Of a stretch of DNA of 64,000 bases, positions 51,198 through 59,244 are shown one piece after another; within the stretch, counting starts at the first letter, position 1, and the number at the start of each line of letters is the position of its first letter. Under the pieces are notes generated by a model that did not search any database, was not told the origin of the DNA, and saw only the letters and a list, made by a program, of their open reading frames with translations. The stretch is from Rufibacter hautae (GTDB lineage Bacteria; Bacteroidota; Bacteroidia; Cytophagales; Hymenobacteraceae), in contig NZ_VKKY01000001.1 in the NCBI RefSeq assembly GCF_008271695.1, positions 2,258,808 through 2,322,807 on the forward strand, given 5' to 3'. A program made the position numbers and the translations under genes.

Positions 51198-52538
51198 ATG
51201 AAGAGCATCCTGATCAAGAACGCCCAGCTAGTCAACGAAGGCCAGATCCAACAGGCCGATGTGCTGGTGAAAGACGGTTACATCCATACCATTGGGCAGA
51301 ACCTGAATGCCCCCGCCGATACCGTGATAGACGCCCAAGGCCAGTACCTGCTGCCCGGCATCATTGACGACCAGGTCCATTTCCGGGATCCCGGCCTCAC
51401 CTACAAAGCCGATCTGTACTCTGAGCCCAGAGCAGCGGTGGCCGGTGGCGTGACCACCTTCATGGAGATGCCCAACACGGTGCCCAACGCCACCACGCAG
51501 GAGTTGCTACAGCAGAAATATGATACGGCGGCGGAGAAATCGCTGGCCAACTACTCGTTCTTCATGGGCGGCACCAATGACAATCTGGAGGAAATCCTGA
51601 AGACCGATCCGCGGAGCGTTTGCGGCATTAAGTTGTTCATGGGCTCCAGCACCGGCAACATGCTGGTGGATAACGTGCACACGCTGGAAGAGATCTTCAG
51701 ACAGTCACCCATGCTCATTGCCACGCACTGCGAGGATGAAGCCACCATCAGGGCCAACATGCAGCAGGCTACGGAGCAGTACGGCGAGGAGAACATCCCG
51801 ATGGGCGCGCACCCGGTGATCAGGAACGTGGAGGCCTGTCATAAATCCTCCAGCATGGCGGTGGAATTGGCTAAGAAGCATAATACCCGTCTGCACATCC
51901 TGCACATCAGCACCGAAGAGGAATTAGCTTTGTTCGCCAATGACGTACCGCTGGAGCAGAAGCGCATCACTGCCGAGGTCTGCGTGCACCACCTTTGGTT
52001 TGACGCCGCGCAGTACGAAACCCTGGGTGCCCAGATCAAGTGTAACCCGGCAATCAAAGAGGCCCGCCACAAAGAAGCCTTGTTCCAAGGTTTACTGGAT
52101 AACCACTTAGACATTATCGCGACGGACCACGCGCCGCACACCTGGGAAGAAAAGCAATCCCCTACCTATAAAGGAGCACCGTCTGGTTTGCCGCTGGTGC
52201 AACACTCCTTGCAGGTAATGCTGGCATTCTACCAACAGGGCAAGATTTCACTTGAAAGAGTAGTGGAGAAAATGTGCCATGCCCCGGCCATCTGTTTCCA
52301 GGTAGAGAAGCGCGGGTTCATCCGGGAAGGCTACTGGGCCGATCTGGTGCTGGTTGACTTAGCGCAAAGCCAAACAGTTACTAAAGAAAACACCTTTTAT
52401 AAGTGCGGTTGGTCTCCGCTGGAAGGTCAGACGTTACCGGGTGTGGTGACGCATACCATCGTGTCTGGGCACTTGGCTTACCAAAACGGGCAGTTTGACG
52501 AAAGTAAGAAAGGTGAACGGGTGCTGTTTAGCCGGTAG
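51198..52538 (+). CDS. pyrC: Dihydroorotase
   Basis: A 446-aa zinc amidohydrolase of pyrimidine synthesis, closing carbamoyl-aspartate to dihydroorotate. Metal-site motifs: DDQVHFRDPG near residue 60, MEMPNTVPNAT, GIKLFMGSSTGNM, LIATHCEDEATI, RLHILHISTEEEL and IIATDHAPHTWEEK with the catalytic aspartate. The end has the family's FxKCGWSPLEGQTLPG-like segment. Start: ATG 51198 (MKSILIKNAQLVN) rather than 51165, as the longer frame overlaps a palindrome. It may be leaderless, judging from the -7 box. An 18-bp gap separates it from the next gene. Confidence 0.93.
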   Translation: MKSILIKNAQLVNEGQIQQADVLVKDGYIHTIGQNLNAPADTVIDAQGQYLLPGIIDDQVHFRDPGLTYKADLYSEPRAAVAGGVTTFMEMPNTVPNATTQELLQQKYDTAAEKSLANYSFFMGGTNDNLEEILKTDPRSVCGIKLFMGSSTGNMLVDNVHTLEEIFRQSPMLIATHCEDEATIRANMQQATEQYGEENIPMGAHPVIRNVEACHKSSSMAVELAKKHNTRLHILHISTEEELALFANDVPLEQKRITAEVCVHHLWFDAAQYETLGAQIKCNPAIKEARHKEALFQGLLDNHLDIIATDHAPHTWEEKQSPTYKGAPSGLPLVQHSLQVMLAFYQQGKISLERVVEKMCHAPAICFQVEKRGFIREGYWADLVLVDLAQSQTVTKENTFYKCGWSPLEGQTLPGVVTHTIVSGHLAYQNGQFDESKKGERVLFSR

Positions 52539-52556
52539 TCGGCAGGAATTGAGCTA

Positions 52557-52946
52557 ATGAGGAAGTCCACAAAATGGTCATTTCATACACTCTACAATAC
52601 TTTGAAAACGGAGTTCCCGCAGATTGAACAACTTCCAGTATGGAGCAAATACGACTGGAAGAAGGAACCAGCATTCCATTCTATCATCTTGTCTGATATT
52701 GCTAGGGAAATGGTCAACTGGGCCAAAAAGGGGGATTACGTTAATGTAAAAAGGCTTATGGATTACATGGAGTCTGCTTTTATAAACGGAAGCTTTGCCG
52801 TCCAGGCGTACCTGGGAACTGATTTTACAGTCTCTATATTGGAAACTAAAGAGAAGGAAGTTAGAGATAAAATCAAGTCCCTTATGGGGCCAGAAACGAC
52901 CTATGCTTATAAATTGAATTTGAATGGATACAGAGAGCCCAACTAA
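52557..52946 (+). CDS. DUF7674-like hypothetical protein
   Basis: A 129-aa soluble protein: VWSKYDWKKEPAFHSIILSD, IAREMVNWAKKGDYVNVKRL, MDYMESAFINGSFAVQAYLG then TDFTVSIL. The shape recalls the DUF7674 group of small proteins seen alongside polymorphic-toxin immunity genes, but I am not certain. The coding DNA is visibly AT-richer than the genes on either side, as is the next gene, suggesting acquisition. It begins 18 bp after pyrC. No toxin gene is near. Confidence 0.6.
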   Translation: MRKSTKWSFHTLYNTLKTEFPQIEQLPVWSKYDWKKEPAFHSIILSDIAREMVNWAKKGDYVNVKRLMDYMESAFINGSFAVQAYLGTDFTVSILETKEKEVRDKIKSLMGPETTYAYKLNLNGYREPN

Positions 52947-52986
52947 ATATTAGATAATCTATTACAAATCTATAGCAACAGTAATA

Positions 52987-53490
52987 ATGGGAATGATAGG
53001 AAACCTCTACAGAGTTTCACCAGAAGAACTTGAGGAGATTTTAAGGAATTCTTCCATATTGGAAGACAAAGTATACTCTGAAGACCAGATCAGTTCTGAG
53101 TACCTTCTAGACCTTGATAAATCTTGGGAAGGAATCTTTTATTTATTAACAGGATTTGGTATTAATGATATGGAAGAAGTTAAGCCACCCTTGTCTTGGG
53201 CTATTTTTGGCGAGCAGATGATTGATGAAGAGCAAGACATGGGGTACGGGCCAGCAACTTACAGAACTCCAGAACAAGTCAAAGTACTGAATTTGGCGTT
53301 AGCTACTATTTCAGAAGATACCTTGCACGAAAGGTATAACAGCAAAGCAATGATGGAGGCGGGCGTTTACCCCCAAATCTGGGATCAGGAAGAAGCTTTT
53401 GAGTATTTGCAAGAGAATTTCAAGCAGCTTAAAGAGTTCTATGCCATTGCTGAAAAGGAGCAAAATGCTGTTATTTCTTTTTTAAATTGA
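52987..53490 (+). CDS. YfbM-like DUF1877 protein
   Basis: A 167-aa soluble acidic protein starting MGMIGNLYRVSPEELEEIL. The family pattern is present: DLDKSWEGIFYLLTG, PLSWAIFGEQMIDEEQDMGY, GPATYRTPEQVKVLNLALAT and MMEAGVYPQIWDQEEAFEYL. YfbM-like proteins are of unknown function; many occur singly or in strings of small accessory genes. AT-rich coding like its neighbour. It lies 180 bp before tRNA-His. Confidence 0.82.
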   Translation: MGMIGNLYRVSPEELEEILRNSSILEDKVYSEDQISSEYLLDLDKSWEGIFYLLTGFGINDMEEVKPPLSWAIFGEQMIDEEQDMGYGPATYRTPEQVKVLNLALATISEDTLHERYNSKAMMEAGVYPQIWDQEEAFEYLQENFKQLKEFYAIAEKEQNAVISFLN

Positions 53491-53624
53491 GAATGCTCTG
53501 CTTAGTTGATTGGAGGGATTGATTTATTTGGTTTTTGCATCTTTATATCTGCCTCATTATCAATTTGCTTTCTTACGTCTAAGAAGACTGTTAGGAAAAA
53601 AAAGCAAAAAATTGCTGCCAAAGC

Positions 53625-53655
53625 TTGCGTTGAATAGAGAAAGCCCCTACTTTTG
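53625..53655 (+). promoter_or_regulatory. Promoter of tRNA-His
   Basis: TTGCG at 53625, 20-bp spacer from TTG, -7 TACTTTTG (53648-53655), and A-rich sequence upstream. The design is close to the rrn promoters at 63.3-63.8 kb. Confidence 0.72.
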
Positions 53656-53670
53656 TTCTCAAATTACACG

Positions 53671-53745
53671 GTGGTCGTAGTTCAGCTGGTTAGAGCACCA
53701 GATTGTGATTCTGGAAGTCGTGGGTTCGAACCCCATCGATCACCC
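53671..53745 (+). tRNA. tRNA-His (anticodon GTG)
   Basis: A full cloverleaf. The acceptor GTGGTCG pairs with CGATCAC (one G-U), D arm AGCTGGTTA, anticodon stem CCAGA/TCTGG with loop TTGTGAT, T arm GTGGG TTCGAAC CCCAT. The discriminator C and a G at 53670 (G-1) agree with tRNA-His. CCA is not encoded. Confidence 0.96.
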
Positions 53746-53780
53746 AAAAAGCTCCTGAGAGATCAGGGGCTTTTTTGTTT
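53746..53780 (+). terminator. tRNA-His terminator
   Basis: AAAAAGCTCCTGA, loop GAGA, TCAGGGGCTTTTTT, then GTTTTC. Confidence 0.92.
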
Positions 53781-53813
53781 TCGGGCCGTTTTTTAAAAAG
53801 GAGCCTCTAAACG
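53776..53813. repeat. Dispersed intergenic palindrome, copy 28
   Basis: TGTTTTCGGGCCGTTTTTT and GAGCCTCTAAACG, immediately after the tRNA terminator. Confidence 0.65.
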
Positions 53814-53891
53814 AAGAACTGTTACTATTGTGCGGAGGTGCGGCGCTGAGCAAACCACTTCTGTTACCTGAAGAATTGTAAAAGAAAACAC

Positions 53892-54812
53892 ATGAGTCTA
53901 TTAGTAATCGGGTCGGTGGCGTTTGATGCGCTGGAAACCCCGTTCGGGAAACGGGACAAGATCATCGGCGGAGCCGGAACTTTCATTTCATTGTCGGCGG
54001 CCAATTTTGTGCAACCGGTGAACTTGGTGTCTGTGGTAGGGGGCGATTTCCTGAAATCAGACATTGAGATGATGCAGAGCAAGGGCATCAACGTGGATGG
54101 TCTGCAGATCAAAGAGAATGAGAAGTCGTTCTTCTGGTCGGGCCGGTACTTCAATGACATGAACAGCCGCGAGACGCTGGTAACGGAGCTGAACGTGCTG
54201 GGCGATTTCGATCCGGTGATCCCGGAGAGCTACCAGGACTGCAAATACCTGATGCTGGGCAACCTGGCTCCGCAGGTGCAGCGGCAGGTGATTGAGCGCC
54301 TGAACAACCGTCCCAAACTGATTGTGATGGACACCATGAACTTCTGGATGGACATCGCGCTGGAGGATCTGATCCAGACCATCGGCATGGTGGACGTGCT
54401 CAGCATCAACGACGAGGAAGCCCGCCAGCTGAGCGGTGAGTACTCTTTGGTGAAAGCGGCCAAAAAGATCATGGGCATGGGCCCGAAATACCTTATCATC
54501 AAGAAAGGCGAGCACGGCGCTCTGTTGTTCCACGAGGAGGAAGTGTTCTTCGCGCCGGCCTTGCCGCTGGAGGAAGTGTTTGACCCAACCGGCGCCGGCG
54601 ATACGTTTGCGGGCGGTTTCATCGGGTATCTGGCTTCTACCGATGATATCAGCTTTGACAACATGAAACGCGCGGTGATCCACGGCTCGGCCATGGCTTC
54701 TTTCTGCGTAGAGCAGTTCGGAACCGAGCGCTTGGTAGATTTGCAACCCGATGAAGTGGTGCAGCGTGTGCTGGAGTTTGTGAAACTGGTGAATTTCCAG
54801 CCGCAGGCCTAA
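53892..54812 (+). CDS. PfkB-family sugar/nucleoside kinase
   Basis: A 306-aa ribokinase-fold kinase. The N-terminal glycine motif is IIGGAGTFISLSAANFVQPV, with VVGGDFLKSDIEMMQSKGIN next to it. The C-terminal PfkB signature DPTGAGDTFAGGFIG contains the catalytic aspartate (GAGD). A shortened lid and AYxDCKYLMLGN-type central part make it adenosine-kinase/ribokinase-like, but the substrate cannot be named. It is a single gene between tRNA-His and a bidirectional terminator. A TACTATTG at 53823 may be its -7 box. Confidence 0.88.
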   Translation: MSLLVIGSVAFDALETPFGKRDKIIGGAGTFISLSAANFVQPVNLVSVVGGDFLKSDIEMMQSKGINVDGLQIKENEKSFFWSGRYFNDMNSRETLVTELNVLGDFDPVIPESYQDCKYLMLGNLAPQVQRQVIERLNNRPKLIVMDTMNFWMDIALEDLIQTIGMVDVLSINDEEARQLSGEYSLVKAAKKIMGMGPKYLIIKKGEHGALLFHEEEVFFAPALPLEEVFDPTGAGDTFAGGFIGYLASTDDISFDNMKRAVIHGSAMASFCVEQFGTERLVDLQPDEVVQRVLEFVKLVNFQPQA

Positions 54813-54813
54813 A

Positions 54814-54852
54814 CCGTTTTGAGGCTTGTTTTCTGAAAACGGGCCTTAAACA
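54814..54852. repeat. Dispersed intergenic palindrome, copy 29
   Basis: CCGTTTTGAGGCTTGTTTTC and GAAAACGGGCCTTAAACA, 2 bp after the kinase stop. Confidence 0.8.
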
Positions 54853-54902
54853 AAAAAAAGCGAGGGGCTATTGACAAGATCAATAGCCCCTCGCTTTTTT
54901 TC
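54853..54902. terminator. Bidirectional terminator
   Basis: About 22 bp of pairing including T/A runs: GCGAGGGGCTATTGA (54860-54874), loop CAAGA, complement from 54880, then T-run on both strands. Confidence 0.93.
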
Positions 54903-54914
54903 TACCAAAGGTGG

Positions 54915-55298
54915 TCAATGTCCATTCTTTGACAGAAGCCATTTTTTGGCCGCGTTGATAGAAGTAAAGTATTGGATGTCTATCTGCCCCACCTGCACGG
55001 CTTGCTTGTTTGTGGCCTCCACGCTCATCTTCCCGAAGAAATCATCTGGGGTGAGAAACGCCATGTGCGTTACGCCGGCCCGTATGGCCCTGGGAAACCA
55101 TTCGCGGTCTATCCACTGCTGGCTCTCCTTCTGGATAACCCTGGTTTGCCGCGTGTCTACCAGAATCTTGGAGTAACCGCTCTGTTTGATCAAATGTAAG
55201 CTGGCCTCGGCAATCTCCCTGAACTCTGGGTGTTTCAGGAATCCGTTATAGGTCGCCACCACCGCCTGTAAGCTAGTATCTACTTGATTTGTGCTCAT
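54915..55298 (-). CDS. SEC14/STAS-like small protein
   Basis: A 127-aa soluble protein starting MSTNQVDTSLQAVVATYNG. Blocks FREIAEASLHLIKQSGYSKI, LVDTRQTRVIQKESQQWI, DREWFPRAIRAGVTHMAFL and IQYFTSINAAKKWL match the group seen at 18.5 kb and in the 9.9-kb pseudogene, including the conserved D-REWFPR-x-x-x-AG pattern. The role is unknown. Start 55298 is taken; the 18 extra residues from 55352 look unlike the family. Confidence 0.65.
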   Translation of the reverse strand: MSTNQVDTSLQAVVATYNGFLKHPEFREIAEASLHLIKQSGYSKILVDTRQTRVIQKESQQWIDREWFPRAIRAGVTHMAFLTPDDFFGKMSVEATNKQAVQVGQIDIQYFTSINAAKKWLLSKNGH

Positions 55299-55462
55299 CT
55301 CTAGTCTCAAAGCCCTCAAAATAACGTCATGGGTAGAACGTGCGAGGCTCACTAATTCTTGCCACGGTTTGCGGCAGATTTTACGAAATTAGCCCCAAAA
55401 CCGAGGGAAGCCCCCGGAATCTCTGCCAGTTCTTCCTTGAAGTGGCATATAGCTGGACAAAT

Positions 55463-55777
55463 ATGCAAAAAAATCAGAATGCCGCACTAGCTGTGTTTGT
55501 TGGGGCGGTGGTATTCCTGGCCTTGGAGGTAATGGTCTATTATGGGCTGGTCACCTGGCTCGTGCCCACAGACCCCGAGGTAGAGGAGCAGGGCGGCTCC
55601 ATTGTCCGCAACTGGAACAAGGTCATGACCTTTATCCTCGTGTATATGGGCGTGGTGGTGGGAGCGCTGTTGCTGGCCAGCTCGCAGGTGCCCCGCAGTT
55701 ACCGTCGGCATGTGCTCTTTTGGTTCTACCTGTCTTTGCCCACCTTATTGCTGCTCTTGGTCCTAGCTTTTAGCTGA
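55463..55777 (+). CDS. Three-TM small membrane protein, unknown
   Basis: A 104-aa protein with hydrophobic segments at 7-34 (AALAVFVGAVVFLALEVMVY), 53-73 (KVMTFILVYMGVVVGALLLA) and 84-103 (FWFYLSLPTLLLLLVLAFS). A short acidic loop follows the first. No family recognised. I chose ATG 55463 over the frame opening at 55340, as upstream residues are not hydrophobic or family-like. It precedes a 93-aa hydrophilic ORF on the same strand. Confidence 0.65.
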   Translation: MQKNQNAALAVFVGAVVFLALEVMVYYGLVTWLVPTDPEVEEQGGSIVRNWNKVMTFILVYMGVVVGALLLASSQVPRSYRRHVLFWFYLSLPTLLLLLVLAFS

Positions 55778-55787
55778 TAAAGTGATA

Positions 55788-55795
55788 TACTTTTG
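55788..55795 (+). promoter_or_regulatory. -7 box for the 93-aa hydrophilic protein
   Basis: TACTTTTG, exact TAnnTTTG, about 50 bp upstream of the ATG at 55845. The -33 is not evident. Confidence 0.55.
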
Positions 55796-55844
55796 CCAAA
55801 CCTGCTCGTATAGGAAGGTATTACTTAACCAAACGGAGGATTTT

Positions 55845-56126
55845 ATGAGCAGCAATAAGAAAAATCACAGCGGAGAAAAGGATAACAAGAAGGGTGGATT
55901 TATTGATAACACTGACAAAAACCACCTGACCCCGGATGACCAAACGCCGCAAACCCCGGAAAGTAGTTACCACAGCTCTAAAAGCGGTGGCACCACCATC
56001 CAGGACGAGCGGGCCGTATCCAGATCCGGTAACAACAACCGCGAAGGCGTGAATGCCTCTTACGGCGATGGCGGCGACCGTCCGCGTAGCAACCCAAGTG
56101 ACAACCAGGTAGACCGCGGTAAATAA
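55845..56126 (+). CDS. Small hydrophilic, probably disordered protein
   Basis: A 93-aa protein rich in Asn, Asp, Ser, Lys, Gly and Thr with almost no hydrophobic residues (MSSNKKNHSGEKDNKKGGF; SRSGNNNREGVNASYGDGGD). It looks intrinsically disordered, like small stress-linked proteins of unknown function. A clear Shine-Dalgarno, GGAGG ending 7 bp before the ATG, is unusual for this window and fixes the start at 55845, not 55782. A weak terminator-like hairpin follows at 56150. Confidence 0.65.
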   Translation: MSSNKKNHSGEKDNKKGGFIDNTDKNHLTPDDQTPQTPESSYHSSKSGGTTIQDERAVSRSGNNNREGVNASYGDGGDRPRSNPSDNQVDRGK

Positions 56127-56149
56127 GATACCCCGCCAATAAGGTAAAG

Positions 56150-56193
56150 AAAATGGGAGGCCGTTCTTCAAAAGAGCAGACTCCCATTTTTTC
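56150..56193. terminator. Hairpin terminator, likely bidirectional
   Basis: AAAATGGGAG (56150-56159) with CTCCCATTTT (56181-56190), loop of 21 nt with some inner pairing, then TTC. Confidence 0.7.
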
Positions 56194-56262
56194 TGTTCCT
56201 GATGCAAGGCTGACGCTGGAGTAAGTTGCCCAAACTCAGAACTCAAGACTCAGAACTCTGGA

Positions 56263-57156
56263 CTACCTGACCATGTGCCGGTAAATCATCTCTGAGACGT
56301 TGGCCATGGCCTGGATGCCTGCTTTCTCATCTACCAAGCCTTTAGAAAGCAGCACCAGCACATACTGGCGGCCATCGGGCAGGAAAACAATGCCTGAGTC
56401 ATGCCGAACACCGGTAATCCAGCCAGTTTTATGGGCTACTTTCACTTCCTGGGGCAGTTTGGCCGGAATCACGTCTTTGAATTTCTGGTCCAGCAGCACC
56501 TTGATCATTTCCTTAGAGGCTGCCGGGCTTACGGTTTTTCCCTGGGCCATCAACTGGAAGAGCACCATCAGGTCATAGGCGGTAGTGGTGTTGTTCAGGC
56601 CCTGGCGGTATGCCTTGGTATCTTCCACACCACGCAGCACCTGCAAATCCCTGGCGCCAAGCTCGCGCATGGTCTGGGTCACCTTCTTCGCATCTAGTTG
56701 CTCAATCACGATGTTGGTGGCCAGGTTGCTGCTCTGGATGATCATCTTGTACAGCAGCTCGGCCAAAGGCCGCTTCTGCCCCAGTTGGGTATAGAGTTCC
56801 TGTTCGCTGTCATCTTCCGGCGCAATACTGAACGGACTACCGTCTACAATGCTCTTGAACTCGTTCTTGACCAGAATAGAATCTGTGATGGAGAATCTGC
56901 CCTCGGCGGCTTGTTTGTAGGCTTCTATGAGCACCGGTGTTTTCATGGTGCTGGCCGCGTGAAAACTCTCGTGCTCGTTGATCAGGAGTTCTTCGCCGGT
57001 TTTCAGGTCTTTGAAGGCCACCGCGAAGGTGCCTTTCTGCTTCCCCAATTCCGCCAGGACTTCTTCTCTTAACCGCAGCATATTTTTATTTTGTTTCATA
57101 GCCGTGCAGCCCAGCGCCAGGAACGCCAAAGCCAGCAGGGAAAGGGGAATGCGCAT
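56263..57156 (-). CDS. Class A beta-lactamase-like lipoprotein
   Basis: A 297-aa lipoprotein (LALAFLALGC lipobox, Cys17). The class A serine beta-lactamase/transpeptidase fold is visible. The nucleophile is S69-T-M-K72, the SxN motif is SSN in IIQSSNLATN, a Glu in RGVEDTKAY sits where the general-base loop is expected, and KTG is in VAHKTGWITG. All four motifs are present, so it may hydrolyse beta-lactams, but many environmental homologues do not. The N-terminal FAVAFKDLKTGEELLINEHE is family-like. It stands alone. No ampR-type regulator is next to it. Confidence 0.85.
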   Translation of the reverse strand: MRIPLSLLALAFLALGCTAMKQNKNMLRLREEVLAELGKQKGTFAVAFKDLKTGEELLINEHESFHAASTMKTPVLIEAYKQAAEGRFSITDSILVKNEFKSIVDGSPFSIAPEDDSEQELYTQLGQKRPLAELLYKMIIQSSNLATNIVIEQLDAKKVTQTMRELGARDLQVLRGVEDTKAYRQGLNNTTTAYDLMVLFQLMAQGKTVSPAASKEMIKVLLDQKFKDVIPAKLPQEVKVAHKTGWITGVRHDSGIVFLPDGRQYVLVLLSKGLVDEKAGIQAMANVSEMIYRHMVR

Positions 57157-57232
57157 AGACTTCTTGTTTTTACCTCTTCAATGTAAGAAAGCGCCTTCAA
57201 TTTTCCCGGAGATATTCCCCAGCCCTGCTTAA

Positions 57233-57271
57233 GCGTTTAAAGCCTGTTTTTTCAAAAGAGCCCCTGAAAGC
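57233..57271. repeat. Dispersed intergenic palindrome, copy 30
   Basis: GCGTTTAAAGCCTGTTTTTT and CAAAAGAGCCCCTGAAAGC, 6 bp beyond the M61 peptidase stop. Confidence 0.65.
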
Positions 57272-57276
57272 ATACT

Positions 57277-59028
57277 TTACCCTTTGGTTGCCTTTGCTGT
57301 ATCCTTGAAGTCCTGCTTGAGCCAGGCTTTAAAATTGGCCTGCTGCTCGGCGGTAGCGGCTGGGTTCTTTTTCACGCAGTACTGCGGCAGGTGCACTGTA
57401 CCGTCTGGCTTCAGTATTACCGTTTTCAGCCTTTTTTGCCGGAACAAGGTGATTTCTATCTCGGGTTGGCCTTTCACTAAATTTGCCAGGTTGCTGTTCT
57501 CCAATTTGCGACCGTTAACGGCAATCAATTCATCGTCTATGGCAAGCACCCAGGCCGCCGGCGAGTTGGGCGCCACGTAACCCACCACAGAGACAGCCGG
57601 GAGGGCAGCGTTCAGCCTGAAACCGTACAAGCTTTCATGGGGCAATACGGCAGGTTCTTTCTCCAGCAGGCAGCCCACGTATGCCAGCGCCGGCGCCAGG
57701 CAGGTCTCAAAAGGCACCGTCCCAAAAACCATTTCCTGGAAGTACTTCTCCAGTGATATGCCAGCCACTTCCTCCGCCAGCCGCTGGTAATCTTCTTCGG
57801 CGTAGCCGATGCCGGGCTTGCCGAACTCCAGCCACATCCGGCGCATAACCTCGTCCAGGGAGCGGGCATTCTGGGTAGCCCGTCTTATCTCCAGGTCCAG
57901 CACCAGCGCCGCAATACAACCTTTGTGGTAGATGCTCACCTTGCGGTCTGGAATGCCGGGTTTGTAGCCGTCCAGCCAGGTGTCAAAAGAAGAATCGGCA
58001 ACGGAAAGGTTCAGTTCGCCTTGGTCTACGGTGTGGCGCTTGAGAACGGTGTTCAGCTCCTGGAAGTACTGCTCAGAAGTAAACACGCCGCTGCGAGCCA
58101 GCAGGTAATCGCCATAATAAGTGGTGACGCCCTCGGCCACGTAACCCGTTCTAAAGTAGTTCTCGCGCGTGAAATCATAGGGAAGCATCTCCTTCGGCCG
58201 GATTTGCTTGATGTTCCACGTGTGAAACAGCTCGTGGCAGCTCACGCCCAGCAGTTCTTTATAGAGCGCCGGCGTCATTAAAGCTTCCGAGGGGCCCAGC
58301 GTGATCACCGTGGAATTGAGGTGTTCCACCCCGTGGTAATGCTGGAAAGGCAGAATAAGGTTGAGGAAGTGGTAGTCCTTCACCGGAAAGTCCCCGAACA
58401 GCTCCAGTTGCTCTTTAGTAAATGCCTGGAAGTGCGGCAGGATCTGTTTCCAGTCTGGTGTGCAATCGCCCTGGAACCACACGTGGAACGGGATGCCTCT
58501 TTCTTCATAGACCTGGTGCTGCAGCGTAGCGCTGGCGATGAACGGCGAATCTACCAAGTGGTCAAAGTTCTGCGCCTCCAGCGTGCGTGGGGCTGAAACA
58601 GGGAGTCCGCAGGCAATCTGCCAGTCATCGGGGATGTCCAGCGACAAGGTGCAGAGTTCCTGTTCCTGACCTTCGGCGGTAAGCAGGCAGTTTACGGGGT
58701 TCACGTACAGGAAATCCTCTGCCAGCCAGGAGCCGCCGGCATCCATCTGGCGGGCGAAGAAGTTGTAGCGTACCTCCAGAGCCTGATGCCCTTGGGTTTC
58801 TACTCGCCAGCGGTCTTTGGTTTCTTTCCGGAAGGGCAGAGGAGAGCCATTTGGAGCCAGTACTTCAAAGGCCTGCAGCTTCTGTGCGAAGTTCTGCAGC
58901 TCATACCGGCCGGGCCGCCAGGCGGGCAGCTGCAGGTATAGTTCTGGCGTGGCGATGTTCTCAATAGACGTCCGGATCTGCAGAAAACCGGAGAGCGGGT
59001 TCTGGGAGGAGAGGTGGTAGTGCGGCAC
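57277..59028 (-). CDS. M61 family metallopeptidase (glycyl aminopeptidase-like)
   Basis: A 583-aa peptidase without an evident signal peptide. The N-terminal beta domain starts MPHYHLSSQNPLSGFLQIRT. The catalytic domain has HELFHTWNIKQIRPKEM (zinc ligands HExxH) followed by YVAEGVTTYYGDYLLARSG with the third ligand Glu. A PDZ-like domain follows (about 475-560, SVVGYVAPNSPAAWVLAIDD and ELIAVNGRKLENSNLANLVK). M61 enzymes prefer N-terminal Gly or Ala. Cytoplasmic location is inferred from the missing signal. Single gene. Confidence 0.92.
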   Translation of the reverse strand: MPHYHLSSQNPLSGFLQIRTSIENIATPELYLQLPAWRPGRYELQNFAQKLQAFEVLAPNGSPLPFRKETKDRWRVETQGHQALEVRYNFFARQMDAGGSWLAEDFLYVNPVNCLLTAEGQEQELCTLSLDIPDDWQIACGLPVSAPRTLEAQNFDHLVDSPFIASATLQHQVYEERGIPFHVWFQGDCTPDWKQILPHFQAFTKEQLELFGDFPVKDYHFLNLILPFQHYHGVEHLNSTVITLGPSEALMTPALYKELLGVSCHELFHTWNIKQIRPKEMLPYDFTRENYFRTGYVAEGVTTYYGDYLLARSGVFTSEQYFQELNTVLKRHTVDQGELNLSVADSSFDTWLDGYKPGIPDRKVSIYHKGCIAALVLDLEIRRATQNARSLDEVMRRMWLEFGKPGIGYAEEDYQRLAEEVAGISLEKYFQEMVFGTVPFETCLAPALAYVGCLLEKEPAVLPHESLYGFRLNAALPAVSVVGYVAPNSPAAWVLAIDDELIAVNGRKLENSNLANLVKGQPEIEITLFRQKRLKTVILKPDGTVHLPQYCVKKNPAATAEQQANFKAWLKQDFKDTAKATKG

Positions 59029-59073
59029 TGCGTATGGTTCTTAGGTGGTTTCTTCTTGGCTAGCGAAGGTAGA

Positions 59074-59112
59074 GCGTTTTCGGCCTCATTTCAGCAAAAC
59101 AAGCCAAAAAGG
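59074..59112. repeat. Dispersed intergenic palindrome, copy 31
   Basis: GCGTTTTCGGCCTCATTTC and AAAACAAGCCAAAAAGG, 46 bp upstream of the M61 start. Confidence 0.65.
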
Positions 59113-59244
59113 ATGTACGCAAAAGCAGCTCTCTCCGGTCAGGGGAATTTTTTGTGCTAAGACTTGGGTCAGCTATCTTTGTAGTCCTGAGCGCTGGTAG
59201 TGGCCGTATGGCGCTGGCGTTAACGGTCTTACTCTTCCCTGCGG

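Noticed and set aside
53671..53745. tRNA-His as an integration site for an island to its left
   Set aside because: No direct repeat of the tRNA 3' end was found between 52540 and 53670, and no integrase is present.
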